Shown: piece after piece, positions 1 through 6,464 of the stretch
Position numbering within the stretch: the first letter of the stretch is position 1
Layout of the letters: the number at the start of each line of letters is the position of its first letter
Source of the DNA: Mordavella massiliensis
GTDB taxonomy: Bacteria; Bacillota; Clostridia; Lachnospirales; Lachnospiraceae
Direction of reading: 5' to 3'
Assembly (NCBI RefSeq): GCF_016902415.1
Contig: NZ_JACJLV010000002.1
Location: 1-64,000 of the forward strand
Length of the DNA: 64,000 bases
Position numbers and translations under genes: made by a program
The notes under the pieces: model-generated
Told to the model about the DNA's origin: nothing
Databases searched by the model: none
What the model saw: the letters and a program-made list of their open reading frames with translations, nothing else

Positions 1-417
1 AGAGTGATTGATTCCAGACCTGCCGATGACGGCAGTTCCATCAGACGCCGCCGTTCCTGCGACGTGTGCGGCAAGAGATTTACGACCTATGAAAAAGTAG
101 AGACGATCCCGATGATCGTCATTAAAAAAGACAGTACAAGAGAACAGTACCGCAGGGACAAGATTGAAAATGGCGTGCTGCGGGCATGTTATAAAAGACC
201 GGTATCCGCAGAGGATATCCAGGCGGCGGTAGACCGGATTGAGACCAAGATATTCAGTATGGAGGCAAAAGAGATCCCCAGCAGCCAGATCGGTGAGATC
301 GTAATGGAAGAGCTTAAGGGGCTGGACGAGGTGGCCTACGTCAGATTTGCATCGGTATACAGAGAGTTCAAAGATGTGAATACGTTTATGGACGAGTTGA
401 AAAAAATACTGAAGTAA
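1..417 (+). CDS. nrdR: Transcriptional repressor NrdR (5' end cut off by window edge)
   Basis: NrdR is a zinc-ribbon/ATP-cone repressor that senses ATP/dATP and shuts off ribonucleotide reductase genes. The reading frame is open from base 1, so the first roughly ten residues, including the first CxxC of the zinc ribbon, lie outside the window. Visible are the end of the ribbon ([15 protein letters not shown]) and then an ATP-cone domain filling the rest. Family members are about 150 residues, so only a short N-terminal piece is missing. The stop codon abuts the region leading into truA, suggesting co-transcription. Two palindromes matching the NrdR-box pattern lie upstream of nrdD at 6343-6390, so the regulator and a probable target are both in this window. 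Identification is firm; the target link is inferred. Confidence 0.95.
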   Translation, partial: RVIDSRPADDGSSIRRRRSCDVCGKRFTTYEKVETIPMIVIKKDSTREQYRRDKIENGVLRACYKRPVSAEDIQAAVDRIETKIFSMEAKEIPSSQIGEIVMEELKGLDEVAYVRFASVYREFKDVNTFMDELKKILK

Positions 418-441
418 ATGAAATTGGGTGAGATATCAAAG

Positions 442-1176
442 ATGAGAACATACAAGTTAACCATTTCCTATGATGGCAGCAGATACCAGGGATGGCAGCG
501 TCAGGCAACCACTGACAACACCATCCAGTTTGTGCTGGAATGGAGCATTGGAAAACTGGTGGGATACAGAGTGCACGTGGACGGCGCCGGGCGGACCGAT
601 GCGGGCGTGCATGCCAGAGGGCAGGTGGCAAGTGTGAAGCTGTCCAAGCTCTATGACACCAAAGAACTGAAGGATTCCCTGAACCGTTATCTGCCGGAGG
701 ATATCCGCATCGTTAAGGCGGAACTGGTAAAGAATGGATTCCACGCGAGAAAGAGCGCCAAAGGGAAGAAGTATGAATACTATATTGACTGCCGGGAAAA
801 GCCGGATGTATTTTCCCGCAGACACTGCTATCATTATCCCCACAAGCTGGATATCGAGGCCATGCGAAATGCCGCGGATTATCTGATCGGGCCCAAGAAC
901 TTTACCAGCTTTACGGACGATAAGGACTGTAAAGATCCGGTCCGCCGGGTTACGAATATCAAGATCGTGCGCAACGGAGAAAAGGTACGGATCACTTATT
1001 ACGGAACCGGATTTTTGTACCACATGGTCCGGATCATGACGGGAACGCTTCTGGAAGTCGGGACCGGGAAACGGGACGGCGCCATGCTTCCTGTGGTGAT
1101 CGCGGCAGAGGACAGGAGCCTTGCCGGATTTCTTGCGCCGGCCAGGGGACTTTTCCTGCGTAAAGTATACTATTAA
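442..1176 (+). CDS. truA: tRNA pseudouridine(38-40) synthase TruA, first paralogue
   Basis: TruA isomerises uridines 38-40 in the tRNA anticodon stem-loop to pseudouridine. The product of 244 residues has the family catalytic motif GRTDAGVHA, with the catalytic Asp at about residue 53, and the C-terminal GTGFLYHMVR segment. I chose the ATG at 442 because GGTGAGA lies 9 bases upstream; an in-frame ATG at 418, directly after the nrdR stop, would add eight residues and has no clear ribosome site. A second truA lies at 16519-17259 in the ECF operon, where truA is usually found in Bacillota, so this nrdR-linked copy is the extra one. The two proteins are clearly diverged, so this is not a recent duplication; whether both modify the same tRNA positions cannot be told from sequence. 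Confidence 0.93.
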   Translation: MRTYKLTISYDGSRYQGWQRQATTDNTIQFVLEWSIGKLVGYRVHVDGAGRTDAGVHARGQVASVKLSKLYDTKELKDSLNRYLPEDIRIVKAELVKNGFHARKSAKGKKYEYYIDCREKPDVFSRRHCYHYPHKLDIEAMRNAADYLIGPKNFTSFTDDKDCKDPVRRVTNIKIVRNGEKVRITYYGTGFLYHMVRIMTGTLLEVGTGKRDGAMLPVVIAAEDRSLAGFLAPARGLFLRKVYY

Positions 1177-1228
1177 AGAGTGAAAGAAAACGGATTCGGA
1201 TAAATGGCATGGATCCGGAGGAGGACCA

Positions 1229-1990
1229 ATGAAGTTTGTTTCTTGGAATGTAAATGGACTGCGCGCCTGCGTGCAGAAGGGATTTCTGGAAGTGTTCCGG
1301 GAACTGGACGCAGATATTTTCTGTATCCAGGAGTCAAAGATGCAGGCAGGTCAGCTGGAGCTGGATACGCCCGGATATTTTCAGTACTGGAACTATGCGG
1401 AGCGCAAAGGATATTCCGGAACCGCCATCTTTACAAAAAAGGAACCGATGGACGTATCTTACGGCATCGGGATCGAAGAGCACGATAAAGAAGGGCGTGT
1501 GATCACGCTGGAATATGAAGATTTTTACTTTGTCACCGTCTATACGCCCAACTCCCAGAACGAGCTGGCAAGACTGCCGTATCGCATGGAGTGGGAGGAT
1601 GCATTTCTTGCATATCTGAAGAAATTAGAAGAAAAGAAACCGGTAGTGTTCTGCGGAGACCTGAATGTGGCGCACCGGGAGATCGACCTGAAGAATCCAA
1701 AGACAAACCGGAAAAATGCAGGATTTACGGACGAAGAGAGAGGAAAATTTACCCGGCTTCTGGAGGCAGGGTTTATTGATACGTTCCGCTATTTCTATCC
1801 GGATGTGGAGGGGATCTACTCCTGGTGGTCCTACCGTTTCCGCGCAAGAGAAAAGAACGCCGGGTGGCGGATTGATTATTTTTGCGTGTCCGAAGGTCTC
1901 AAAGACCGTCTGATCGACGCAAAGATCCTGACAGATATCTATGGATCGGACCATTGTCCGGTTGTGCTGGAGATGAAAGAGGAGGCTTAA
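1229..1990 (+). CDS. exoA: Exodeoxyribonuclease III / AP endonuclease
   Basis: This Mg2+-dependent endonuclease/exonuclease/phosphatase-fold enzyme cuts DNA at abasic sites in base excision repair and removes 3' blocks. The 253-residue product is full length. Landmarks are WNVNGLRA at the N-terminus, the metal-binding Glu in IQESK (E35), the YTPNSQ segment, GDLNVAH with the catalytic Asp and Asn, and SDHCPV with the active-site His near the C-terminus. The start is fixed by GGAGGAGG 5-6 bases before the ATG. A 12-bp inverted repeat starts inside the last codons and spans the stop codon, acting as terminator. It probably forms its own transcription unit or ends the nrdR-truA one. Confidence 0.96.
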   Translation: MKFVSWNVNGLRACVQKGFLEVFRELDADIFCIQESKMQAGQLELDTPGYFQYWNYAERKGYSGTAIFTKKEPMDVSYGIGIEEHDKEGRVITLEYEDFYFVTVYTPNSQNELARLPYRMEWEDAFLAYLKKLEEKKPVVFCGDLNVAHREIDLKNPKTNRKNAGFTDEERGKFTRLLEAGFIDTFRYFYPDVEGIYSWWSYRFRAREKNAGWRIDYFCVSEGLKDRLIDAKILTDIYGSDHCPVVLEMKEEA

Positions 1991-2007
1991 GTTAAGCCTC
2001 CTCTTTG
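1979..2007 (+). terminator. Terminator overlapping the exoA stop codon
   Basis: GAGGAGGCTTAA and its exact complement are separated by one base and followed by CTTTG. The left arm is coding sequence, so the stop codon TAA lies in the stem. The hairpin sits between convergent exoA and the SDR gene and may serve both. Confidence 0.6.
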
Positions 2008-2029
2008 TGATGATTTGGATTGTTATTGC

Positions 2030-2764
2030 TTAAAGAAATCCGCCGTCCATGCGGATGATCTGTCCGGTCAGATACAACGGGGACAGGGCGGTCTGATAGA
2101 TTAGTTCGGCCGCTTCTTCGGGGGTCCCAAATCGTCCGGCAGGGATCTCCTGACAGAGGGCTTCTCTTTCTTCCGAAGAGAGCTGGGCGTTCATACGGGT
2201 GTCAATGACGCCAAGGGCAATGGCGTTGACCGGGATGCCGCTGGGCGCAAGCTCTTTGGCCAGGGCTTTGGTCAGTCCGTCCACGCCGGCCTTTGTGGCG
2301 GAATAAGCGGCTTCACAGGAAGCGCCTGCCGATCCCCACATGGAAGAGATGTTGATGATCCGTCCGGAATGTCTGGAAACCATGTAGGGAATGGCTTCCC
2401 GGCAGCAGTAGAAGACGGAAGACAGATTGGCAGAGAGGATCCCGTCCCACTGGGCATCCGTCATATCCATCAAAAGACCGATGTGCGAGATGCCGGCATT
2501 ATTGATCAGGATATCGATGCCGCCGCAGATCTCACGGATTTCCTTGAAAATCTGCCGGATAGCCTGTGGATCGCCTGCATCGCCCGGCACCAGATGGCAC
2601 GGCGCGCCGCAGGTATCCTGAATTTCCTTTTTTACCTCTGCAAGATCTGCAAGAGAAGATTTACAATTTAAAAACACACGGAAGCCGCGGGAAGCAAAGG
2701 CAAGAGCCGTACTTTTGCCAACGCCTCTGGAAGCTCCGGTGATCAGTACATTTTGCATGGACAT
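2030..2764 (-). CDS. Short-chain dehydrogenase/reductase (FabG/YmfI-like)
   Basis: This is a classical NAD(P)-dependent SDR oxidoreductase of 244 residues. It shows the Rossmann motif TGASRGVG (9-16), NNAG (88-91), the catalytic Ser in NISS, and the YxxxK pair in YSATK (154-158), ending in the usual TGQIIRMDGGF. The ATG is preceded by AGGAGT at 6 bases. It is monocistronic and convergent with exoA. Sequence style fits 3-oxoacyl-ACP reductase FabG and also YmfI, which in Bacillus reduces the 5-aminopentanone modification on elongation factor P. No fatty-acid gene is adjacent, so a YmfI-like or other role is possible; the substrate cannot be assigned from sequence. Confidence 0.88.
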   Translation of the reverse strand: MSMQNVLITGASRGVGKSTALAFASRGFRVFLNCKSSLADLAEVKKEIQDTCGAPCHLVPGDAGDPQAIRQIFKEIREICGGIDILINNAGISHIGLLMDMTDAQWDGILSANLSSVFYCCREAIPYMVSRHSGRIINISSMWGSAGASCEAAYSATKAGVDGLTKALAKELAPSGIPVNAIALGVIDTRMNAQLSSEEREALCQEIPAGRFGTPEEAAELIYQTALSPLYLTGQIIRMDGGFL

Positions 2765-2843
2765 ACCAGGACTCCTGTTCTTTCGTTATTTGATAGCGGG
2801 AGACGGCCCGCCATAAGGATAGTAAGATTATACTCCGGAATCA

Positions 2844-2872
2844 TTGCGAAGAAAAGTCCCAGGTGTTAAAAT
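2844..2872 (+). promoter_or_regulatory. Predicted sigma-A promoter for the HD-domain gene
   Basis: TTGCGA and TAAAAT are separated by 17 bases and lie 30 bases ahead of the start codon at 2902. Confidence 0.45.
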
Positions 2873-2901
2873 TTACTATGTAAAAGAGAAAGAGGTGCAG
2901 T

Positions 2902-3438
2902 ATGATCGACAGAGCGATCGAGTTTGCGACAAAGGCCCATGCGGGCCAGTTCCGGAAAGGAACAAAGAGGCCCTATATCGTACATCCCATAGAGGTGGGG
3001 GATATCGTGTCTACCATGACTACGGATGAGGAAGTGATCAGCGCCGCCATTCTCCACGACACCATTGAGGACTGCTCCGGGGTCAGCCAGAGAATCCTGG
3101 CCCAGACATTTTCCGAGAGAGTGGCTTCCATGGTGGCGCAGGAAAGCGAGGACAAGTCCAGAACCTGGATGGAAAGAAAGACGGCTACGATCGAACACTT
3201 ACGGACGGCGCCCCGGGAGGTCCAGATGATCGGTCTTGCAGACAAGCTGTCCAATATGCGGGACATTGACAGGGATTATCCCATTGCGGGCGAAGAACTG
3301 TGGAACCGCTTCCGCATGAAAGACAAAGAAACGATCGGCTGGTATTATAAAGGCGTCCGGGACGCGCTGAAGGATAGCTTTGCAGGCGTCGGAGCCTATG
3401 AGGAATACTGCAGGCTGATCCGGAAAAATTTCGGCTAG
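2902..3438 (+). CDS. HD-domain protein, MESH1/SpoT-hydrolase-like
   Basis: This is a 178-residue stand-alone HD phosphohydrolase of the type found in the hydrolase half of RelA/SpoT and in small alarmone hydrolases. The N-terminal motif HAGQFRKGTKRPYIVHP is typical of that branch. The metal ligands expected for the family are all present: H28, H52-D53 in LHDTIED, and D114 in GLADKLSNMRD. There is no synthetase or TGS domain, so the predicted activity is hydrolysis of (p)ppGpp or a related nucleotide in the cytoplasm. GAGGTG precedes the start. The 3' end of the gene is the first unit of a threefold tandem repeat running into the intergenic space. Confidence 0.85.
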   Translation: MIDRAIEFATKAHAGQFRKGTKRPYIVHPIEVGDIVSTMTTDEEVISAAILHDTIEDCSGVSQRILAQTFSERVASMVAQESEDKSRTWMERKTATIEHLRTAPREVQMIGLADKLSNMRDIDRDYPIAGEELWNRFRMKDKETIGWYYKGVRDALKDSFAGVGAYEEYCRLIRKNFG

Positions 3439-3540
3439 AGGGTCGGCGGATAGCAGGCCGATCCGGGAAAATCCGGTTAGAAGACCGGCGTACTGCAGGC
3501 CGATCCGGGGAAATCCAGTTTAAAGACTGGCGGGAAGACG
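3411..3540. repeat. Three degenerate tandem repeats of about 43 bp at the end of the HD gene
   Basis: Units begin at 3411, 3454 and 3496, each opening with CAGGCYGATCCGG and continuing with a GGTTAGAAGACCGGCG-like segment. The first unit contains the last nine codons and the stop codon of the HD gene; the other two are non-coding, as if the gene's 3' end had been duplicated twice. Units 1 and 2 differ by several substitutions and one indel; the third is the most degraded. Confidence 0.7.
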
Positions 3541-3575
3541 CCGGAAAAACAGGAAGATAAAAGGAAACATGTAGG

Positions 3576-4496
3576 ATGATTATCAGTGCAAGCAGGAGAA
3601 CGGACATTCCGGCCAGATATCCGGAATGGTTCATAAATCGTTTAAGAGAAGGGGAAGTGCTGGTGCAAAACCCCTACAATCGAAAAAAGATACAGCGCAT
3701 CACTCTTTCGCCGGATGTGGTGGACAGCATCGTATTCTGGAGCAAGAATCCAGAACCGATGCGCCCGTATCTGCGGGAAATTGACGAGATGGGATACCGG
3801 TACTATTTTCAGATGACCATCACAGATTATGGCCCCGATCTGGAGCCGGAAGCGCCGGATATCTCCGACGCGATGGCTACCTTCCTGCTGATGAGCGCAC
3901 AACTGGGGAAAGAGCGGATGGACTGGAGGTTCGATCCCATACTCCTGACAGAAAAATACACAAAAGATTATCATCTGGAGAAATTTGAAATGATGTGCGA
4001 GTGGCTTCATCGGGCCACAACCCGCTGCATCGTAAGTTTCGTAGATGCATACCGGAACAGCCCGTTCCAGGAACTGGAGCAGGAAGAAATCGAAGAACTG
4101 GCGGAAGGCCTGGGAAAAATCGCCGGGAAATATCAGCTCCCATTATACAGCTGTGCGGAAAAACTGGATCTGAAACGGTTCGGGATCCGCCACGGCGCCT
4201 GCATTGACGGGGAAAAGATCCGGAAAATCGCAGGCTATAAACTGGATGCCAGAAAAGATCCGGGCCAGCGCAAAGAATGCCGGTGCATAGAGAGCATAGA
4301 TATCGGTTCCTACGATACCTGCATCAACGGATGCGCTTACTGCTACGCAGTACACAGCCCGGCAAGCGCCAGAAAAAAATACGAACAACACGACCCGGCT
4401 TCGCCGTTATTGGTGGGCAGGCTGCGGGGCGACGAAACAATCACAGAAAAAGAAATACATTCGCTTAGAGATAATCAGCTGTCGCTGTTCGATTAA
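3576..4496 (+). CDS. DUF1848 family protein with C-terminal cysteine cluster
   Basis: This 306-residue protein starts with the family hallmark MIISASRRTDIPARYPEWF and ends in a cysteine-rich segment, with CRCIESIDIG followed by CINGCAYCYA near residues 235-265. That CxxxCxYC-like pattern resembles Fe-S/radical-SAM clusters but stands at the C-terminus rather than the N-terminus; the family's biochemical function is not known to me. The middle contains SIVFWSKNP, also typical of the family. The stop codon is followed at once by a 38-bp perfect palindrome. No neighbour gives a clear functional hint. Confidence 0.8.
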   Translation: MIISASRRTDIPARYPEWFINRLREGEVLVQNPYNRKKIQRITLSPDVVDSIVFWSKNPEPMRPYLREIDEMGYRYYFQMTITDYGPDLEPEAPDISDAMATFLLMSAQLGKERMDWRFDPILLTEKYTKDYHLEKFEMMCEWLHRATTRCIVSFVDAYRNSPFQELEQEEIEELAEGLGKIAGKYQLPLYSCAEKLDLKRFGIRHGACIDGEKIRKIAGYKLDARKDPGQRKECRCIESIDIGSYDTCINGCAYCYAVHSPASARKKYEQHDPASPLLVGRLRGDETITEKEIHSLRDNQLSLFD

Positions 4497-4534
4497 TGGG
4501 GGACGGGGGATTTCCGGAAATCCCCCGTCCCCCA
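4497..4534. repeat. Palindrome A1 (perfect, 38 bp)
   Basis: TGGGGGACGGGGGATTTCC is followed directly by its exact reverse complement. It begins on the base after the DUF1848 stop codon. There is no U-tract, so it is not a standard terminator. It is a member of the dispersed family A (see 4885, 5553 and 19375). Confidence 0.9.
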
Positions 4535-4541
4535 TTTGCAT

Positions 4542-4550
4542 TTATCCACA
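4542..4550 (+). promoter_or_regulatory. Perfect DnaA-box consensus
   Basis: TTATCCACA is present exactly, 8 bases after palindrome A1. Near-matches (TGTGGARAA on the + strand) follow at 4575 and 4587. Confidence 0.4.
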
Positions 4551-4614
4551 TTTTCATATACAATAAAAATCAGATGTGGAGAAAAATGTGGAAAACGGAA
4601 AAAGGATAAATCAC

Positions 4615-4884
4615 ATGGAAGAAGTAAGAAAAAGAATGACTTTTTATGGCCGGGTGCAGGGAGTGGGATTTCGATATACTGCAAAGCATCTGGCCCACTC
4701 TCTCGGGCTGACAGGATGGGTAGAAAACGAGTATGACGGAACAGTCACGCTGGAAATTCAGGGTAGAGAGGCGTTGATCCATAAATTGATGGAGGGATTG
4801 AATCATAATCCATTTATTACCATAGATTGGATTGATACAAAGGATATTCCACTGGAGAACGAAAAAAGTTTTTATGTAAAATAA
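4615..4884 (+). CDS. acyP: Acylphosphatase
   Basis: This small enzyme hydrolyses acyl phosphates such as acetyl or carbamoyl phosphate. The 89 residues match the family length. The phosphate-binding loop GRVQGVGFRY carries the catalytic Arg (R20), and GWVEN carries the catalytic Asn (N38). I prefer the ATG at 4615, preceded by AAAGGAT; an in-frame ATG at 4576 would add 13 non-conserved residues (MEKNVENGKRINH). That stretch resembles the start of the TetR protein at 4933, hinting that part of the upstream DNA is repeated. The stop codon directly abuts palindrome A2. Confidence 0.92.
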   Translation: MEEVRKRMTFYGRVQGVGFRYTAKHLAHSLGLTGWVENEYDGTVTLEIQGREALIHKLMEGLNHNPFITIDWIDTKDIPLENEKSFYVK

Positions 4885-4922
4885 TTGGGGACGGGGGATT
4901 TTCGAAAATCCCCCGTCCCCAA
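4885..4922. repeat. Palindrome A2 (perfect, 38 bp)
   Basis: TTGGGGACGGGGGATTTTC is followed by its exact reverse complement. It starts on the base after the acylphosphatase stop, and its last two bases lead into the AAAGGAGG ribosome site of the TetR gene. Confidence 0.9.
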
Positions 4923-4932
4923 AGGAGGAACG

Positions 4933-5523
4933 ATGGAAAAAAATGTGGAAAACAAAGATGTAAAAAGCAGAATTGCTGCAGCAGCATGGCGGCTGTTTTA
5001 CGAAAAAGGATATAATGGGACTACAGTTGATGAAATTATCGAACTATCCGGGACATCGAAAGGTTCATTTTACTATTATTTCAATACGAAAGATGAACTC
5101 CTAAGTACGTTGTCTCTGATCCTGGACGATTATTATACAGAACTGGAAGAAACAATGGATCCGGACATGAATAGTTTTGAAAAATTATTGTATCTGAATT
5201 ATAAGACACATTCTATGATGGAAGAAAAAATCAGCATTGATCTGCTTGCATCCTTGTATTCGACCCAGCTTGTTTCGCAGGGACAGAGAAATCTGCTGGA
5301 TCATAACAGAAAATACTACAAACTTGTAGTAAAAATTGTGGAAGAAGGGCAGAAAAGAGGAGAATTATCTTCTGATATGAGCGCAAGTGAGATCACTAAC
5401 TATTACTCAATGTGTGAAAGAGCTTTGGTAACAGACTGGTGTCTGAATCGTGGCACGTATTCTTTGGAGGAGCGAAGCAAAAAATACATGCCGGTCATGC
5501 TGGAACACTTTAAATGTGGATAA
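4933..5523 (+). CDS. TetR/AcrR family transcriptional regulator
   Basis: This is a 196-residue repressor with an N-terminal TetR DNA-binding domain: helix 1 in RIAAAAWRLFYEKGYNGT, then the helix-turn-helix TTVDEIIELSGTSKGSFYYYF at about 29-49. The C-terminal half is the variable ligand-binding domain, so the inducer is unknown. The start at 4933 is preceded by AAAGGAGG; an upstream in-frame ATG at 4885 would translate palindrome A2 and is rejected. It sits between acylphosphatase and nrdG in the same orientation, with palindromes on both sides. No efflux pump, the commonest partner of such regulators, is adjacent. Confidence 0.9.
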   Translation: MEKNVENKDVKSRIAAAAWRLFYEKGYNGTTVDEIIELSGTSKGSFYYYFNTKDELLSTLSLILDDYYTELEETMDPDMNSFEKLLYLNYKTHSMMEEKISIDLLASLYSTQLVSQGQRNLLDHNRKYYKLVVKIVEEGQKRGELSSDMSASEITNYYSMCERALVTDWCLNRGTYSLEERSKKYMPVMLEHFKCG

Positions 5524-5546
5524 ATGTGTGGATAAAATGTGGAAAA
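5515..5546 (-). promoter_or_regulatory. Two perfect DnaA-box sequences plus one near-match
   Basis: On the minus strand TTATCCACA occurs exactly at 5515-5523 and 5527-5535, followed by TTTTCCACA at 5538-5546. They overlap the tetR stop codon and precede palindrome A3. Confidence 0.4.
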
Positions 5547-5552
5547 AAACGA

Positions 5553-5590
5553 TTGGGGACGGGGGATTTCTGGAAATCCCCCGTCCCCAA
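5553..5590. repeat. Palindrome A3 (38 bp, one central mismatch)
   Basis: TTGGGGACGGGGGATTTCT pairs with the following arm except at the central T/G. It runs directly into the AAAGGAGG ribosome site of nrdG. Confidence 0.9.
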
Positions 5591-5603
5591 AGGAGGAAGG
5601 TTT

Positions 5604-6296
5604 ATGATCATTCAAGGGCTGCAAAAGCTGACGTTGCTGGATTTCCCGGGGAAGGTGGCCTGCACGGTTTTTACGGCGGGTTGTAATTTCCGGTGTCCTT
5701 TCTGCCATAACGCGCCGCTTGTGCTGGACACCCACCAGAACCCGGAAATCCCTCAGGAGGATATTTTTTCGTTTCTGCAGAAGAGACAGGGGGTTCTGGA
5801 CGGTGTGTGTGTGACTGGCGGGGAACCGCTGATCCAGCACGGGATCGAGGAGTTTCTTGCGGGCATCAAGAGGCTTGGCTATCTGGTGAAGCTGGATACG
5901 AACGGGAGTTTTCCGGAGAAGCTGCGCAGGATCGTAGAAGAGGGACTGGCGGACTATGTGGCAATGGATATTAAGAATTCCCGCGAGCATTATGGGCGGA
6001 CCATCGGGATTGAAGGCTATGACACCGGAAATGTGGAGCAGAGTGTTGCATATCTGATGGAAAGACACGTGCCCTATGAATTTCGTACTACGGTGGTGCA
6101 GGAGTACCACCAGCGTTCGGATTTTGAGGCGATCGGCCGGTGGATCCGCGGAGCGGACCGCTATTTTCTGCAGCAGTTTCAGGATTCGGGCGATCTGATC
6201 CAGCCCGGGCTCCACGCTTATAATGAAAATATTATGCGGCAGGCGCTGGACGTAGTGAAGGAATATGTTCCGGCGGCGGAAATCAGGGGCCTGTAA
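5604..6296 (+). CDS. nrdG: Anaerobic ribonucleoside-triphosphate reductase activating protein (radical SAM)
   Basis: This radical-SAM activase uses S-adenosylmethionine and a 4Fe-4S cluster to generate the glycyl radical on NrdD. The 230-residue form with the opening IQGLQKLTLLDFPGKVACTVF and the cluster motif CNFRCPFC (C27, C31, C34) matches the longer clostridial type of activase. GGEPL and LDTNGS are SAM-binding landmarks. The start is set by GGAGG 7 bases upstream; the longer frame back to 5514 would translate palindrome A3. It lies 168 bases before nrdD in the same orientation. The NrdR boxes and promoter lie between them, so nrdD can be transcribed separately from nrdG. Confidence 0.93.
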   Translation: MIIQGLQKLTLLDFPGKVACTVFTAGCNFRCPFCHNAPLVLDTHQNPEIPQEDIFSFLQKRQGVLDGVCVTGGEPLIQHGIEEFLAGIKRLGYLVKLDTNGSFPEKLRRIVEEGLADYVAMDIKNSREHYGRTIGIEGYDTGNVEQSVAYLMERHVPYEFRTTVVQEYHQRSDFEAIGRWIRGADRYFLQQFQDSGDLIQPGLHAYNENIMRQALDVVKEYVPAAEIRGL

Positions 6297-6342
6297 GAGG
6301 CGGTCAAGTATACGTTTTAAATTGAAAAACACTTTCCTGGAA

Positions 6343-6390
6343 TAACAATATATTGTGAAAGGTACAAAAACTTAACACAATATATTGTTA
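6343..6390. promoter_or_regulatory. Two NrdR boxes upstream of nrdD
   Basis: Two copies of a palindrome with core CAATATATTG occur at 6346-6355 and 6378-6387, 32 bases centre to centre, i.e. three helical turns. Both the sequence and the spacing match the tandem NrdR-box pattern known upstream of ribonucleotide reductase genes. Box 2 ends 7 bases before the -35 element. Confidence 0.88.
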
Positions 6391-6397
6391 TTTTTTA

Positions 6398-6427
6398 TTG
6401 ACTTCTGAATGGCGGCGGTGGTATGAT
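6398..6427 (+). promoter_or_regulatory. Predicted promoter of nrdD
   Basis: TTGACT and TATGAT are separated by 18 bases, directly downstream of the NrdR boxes. Confidence 0.6.
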
Positions 6428-6464
6428 ATAAGAACCGACGAAGATAGAAATGGAGGAAAGAGGA

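Noticed and set aside
4542-5546. Possible replication origin from the DnaA-box cluster
   Set aside because: There is no dnaA, dnaN, rpmH or AT-rich unwinding region nearby; kept only as a possible DnaA-binding cluster.
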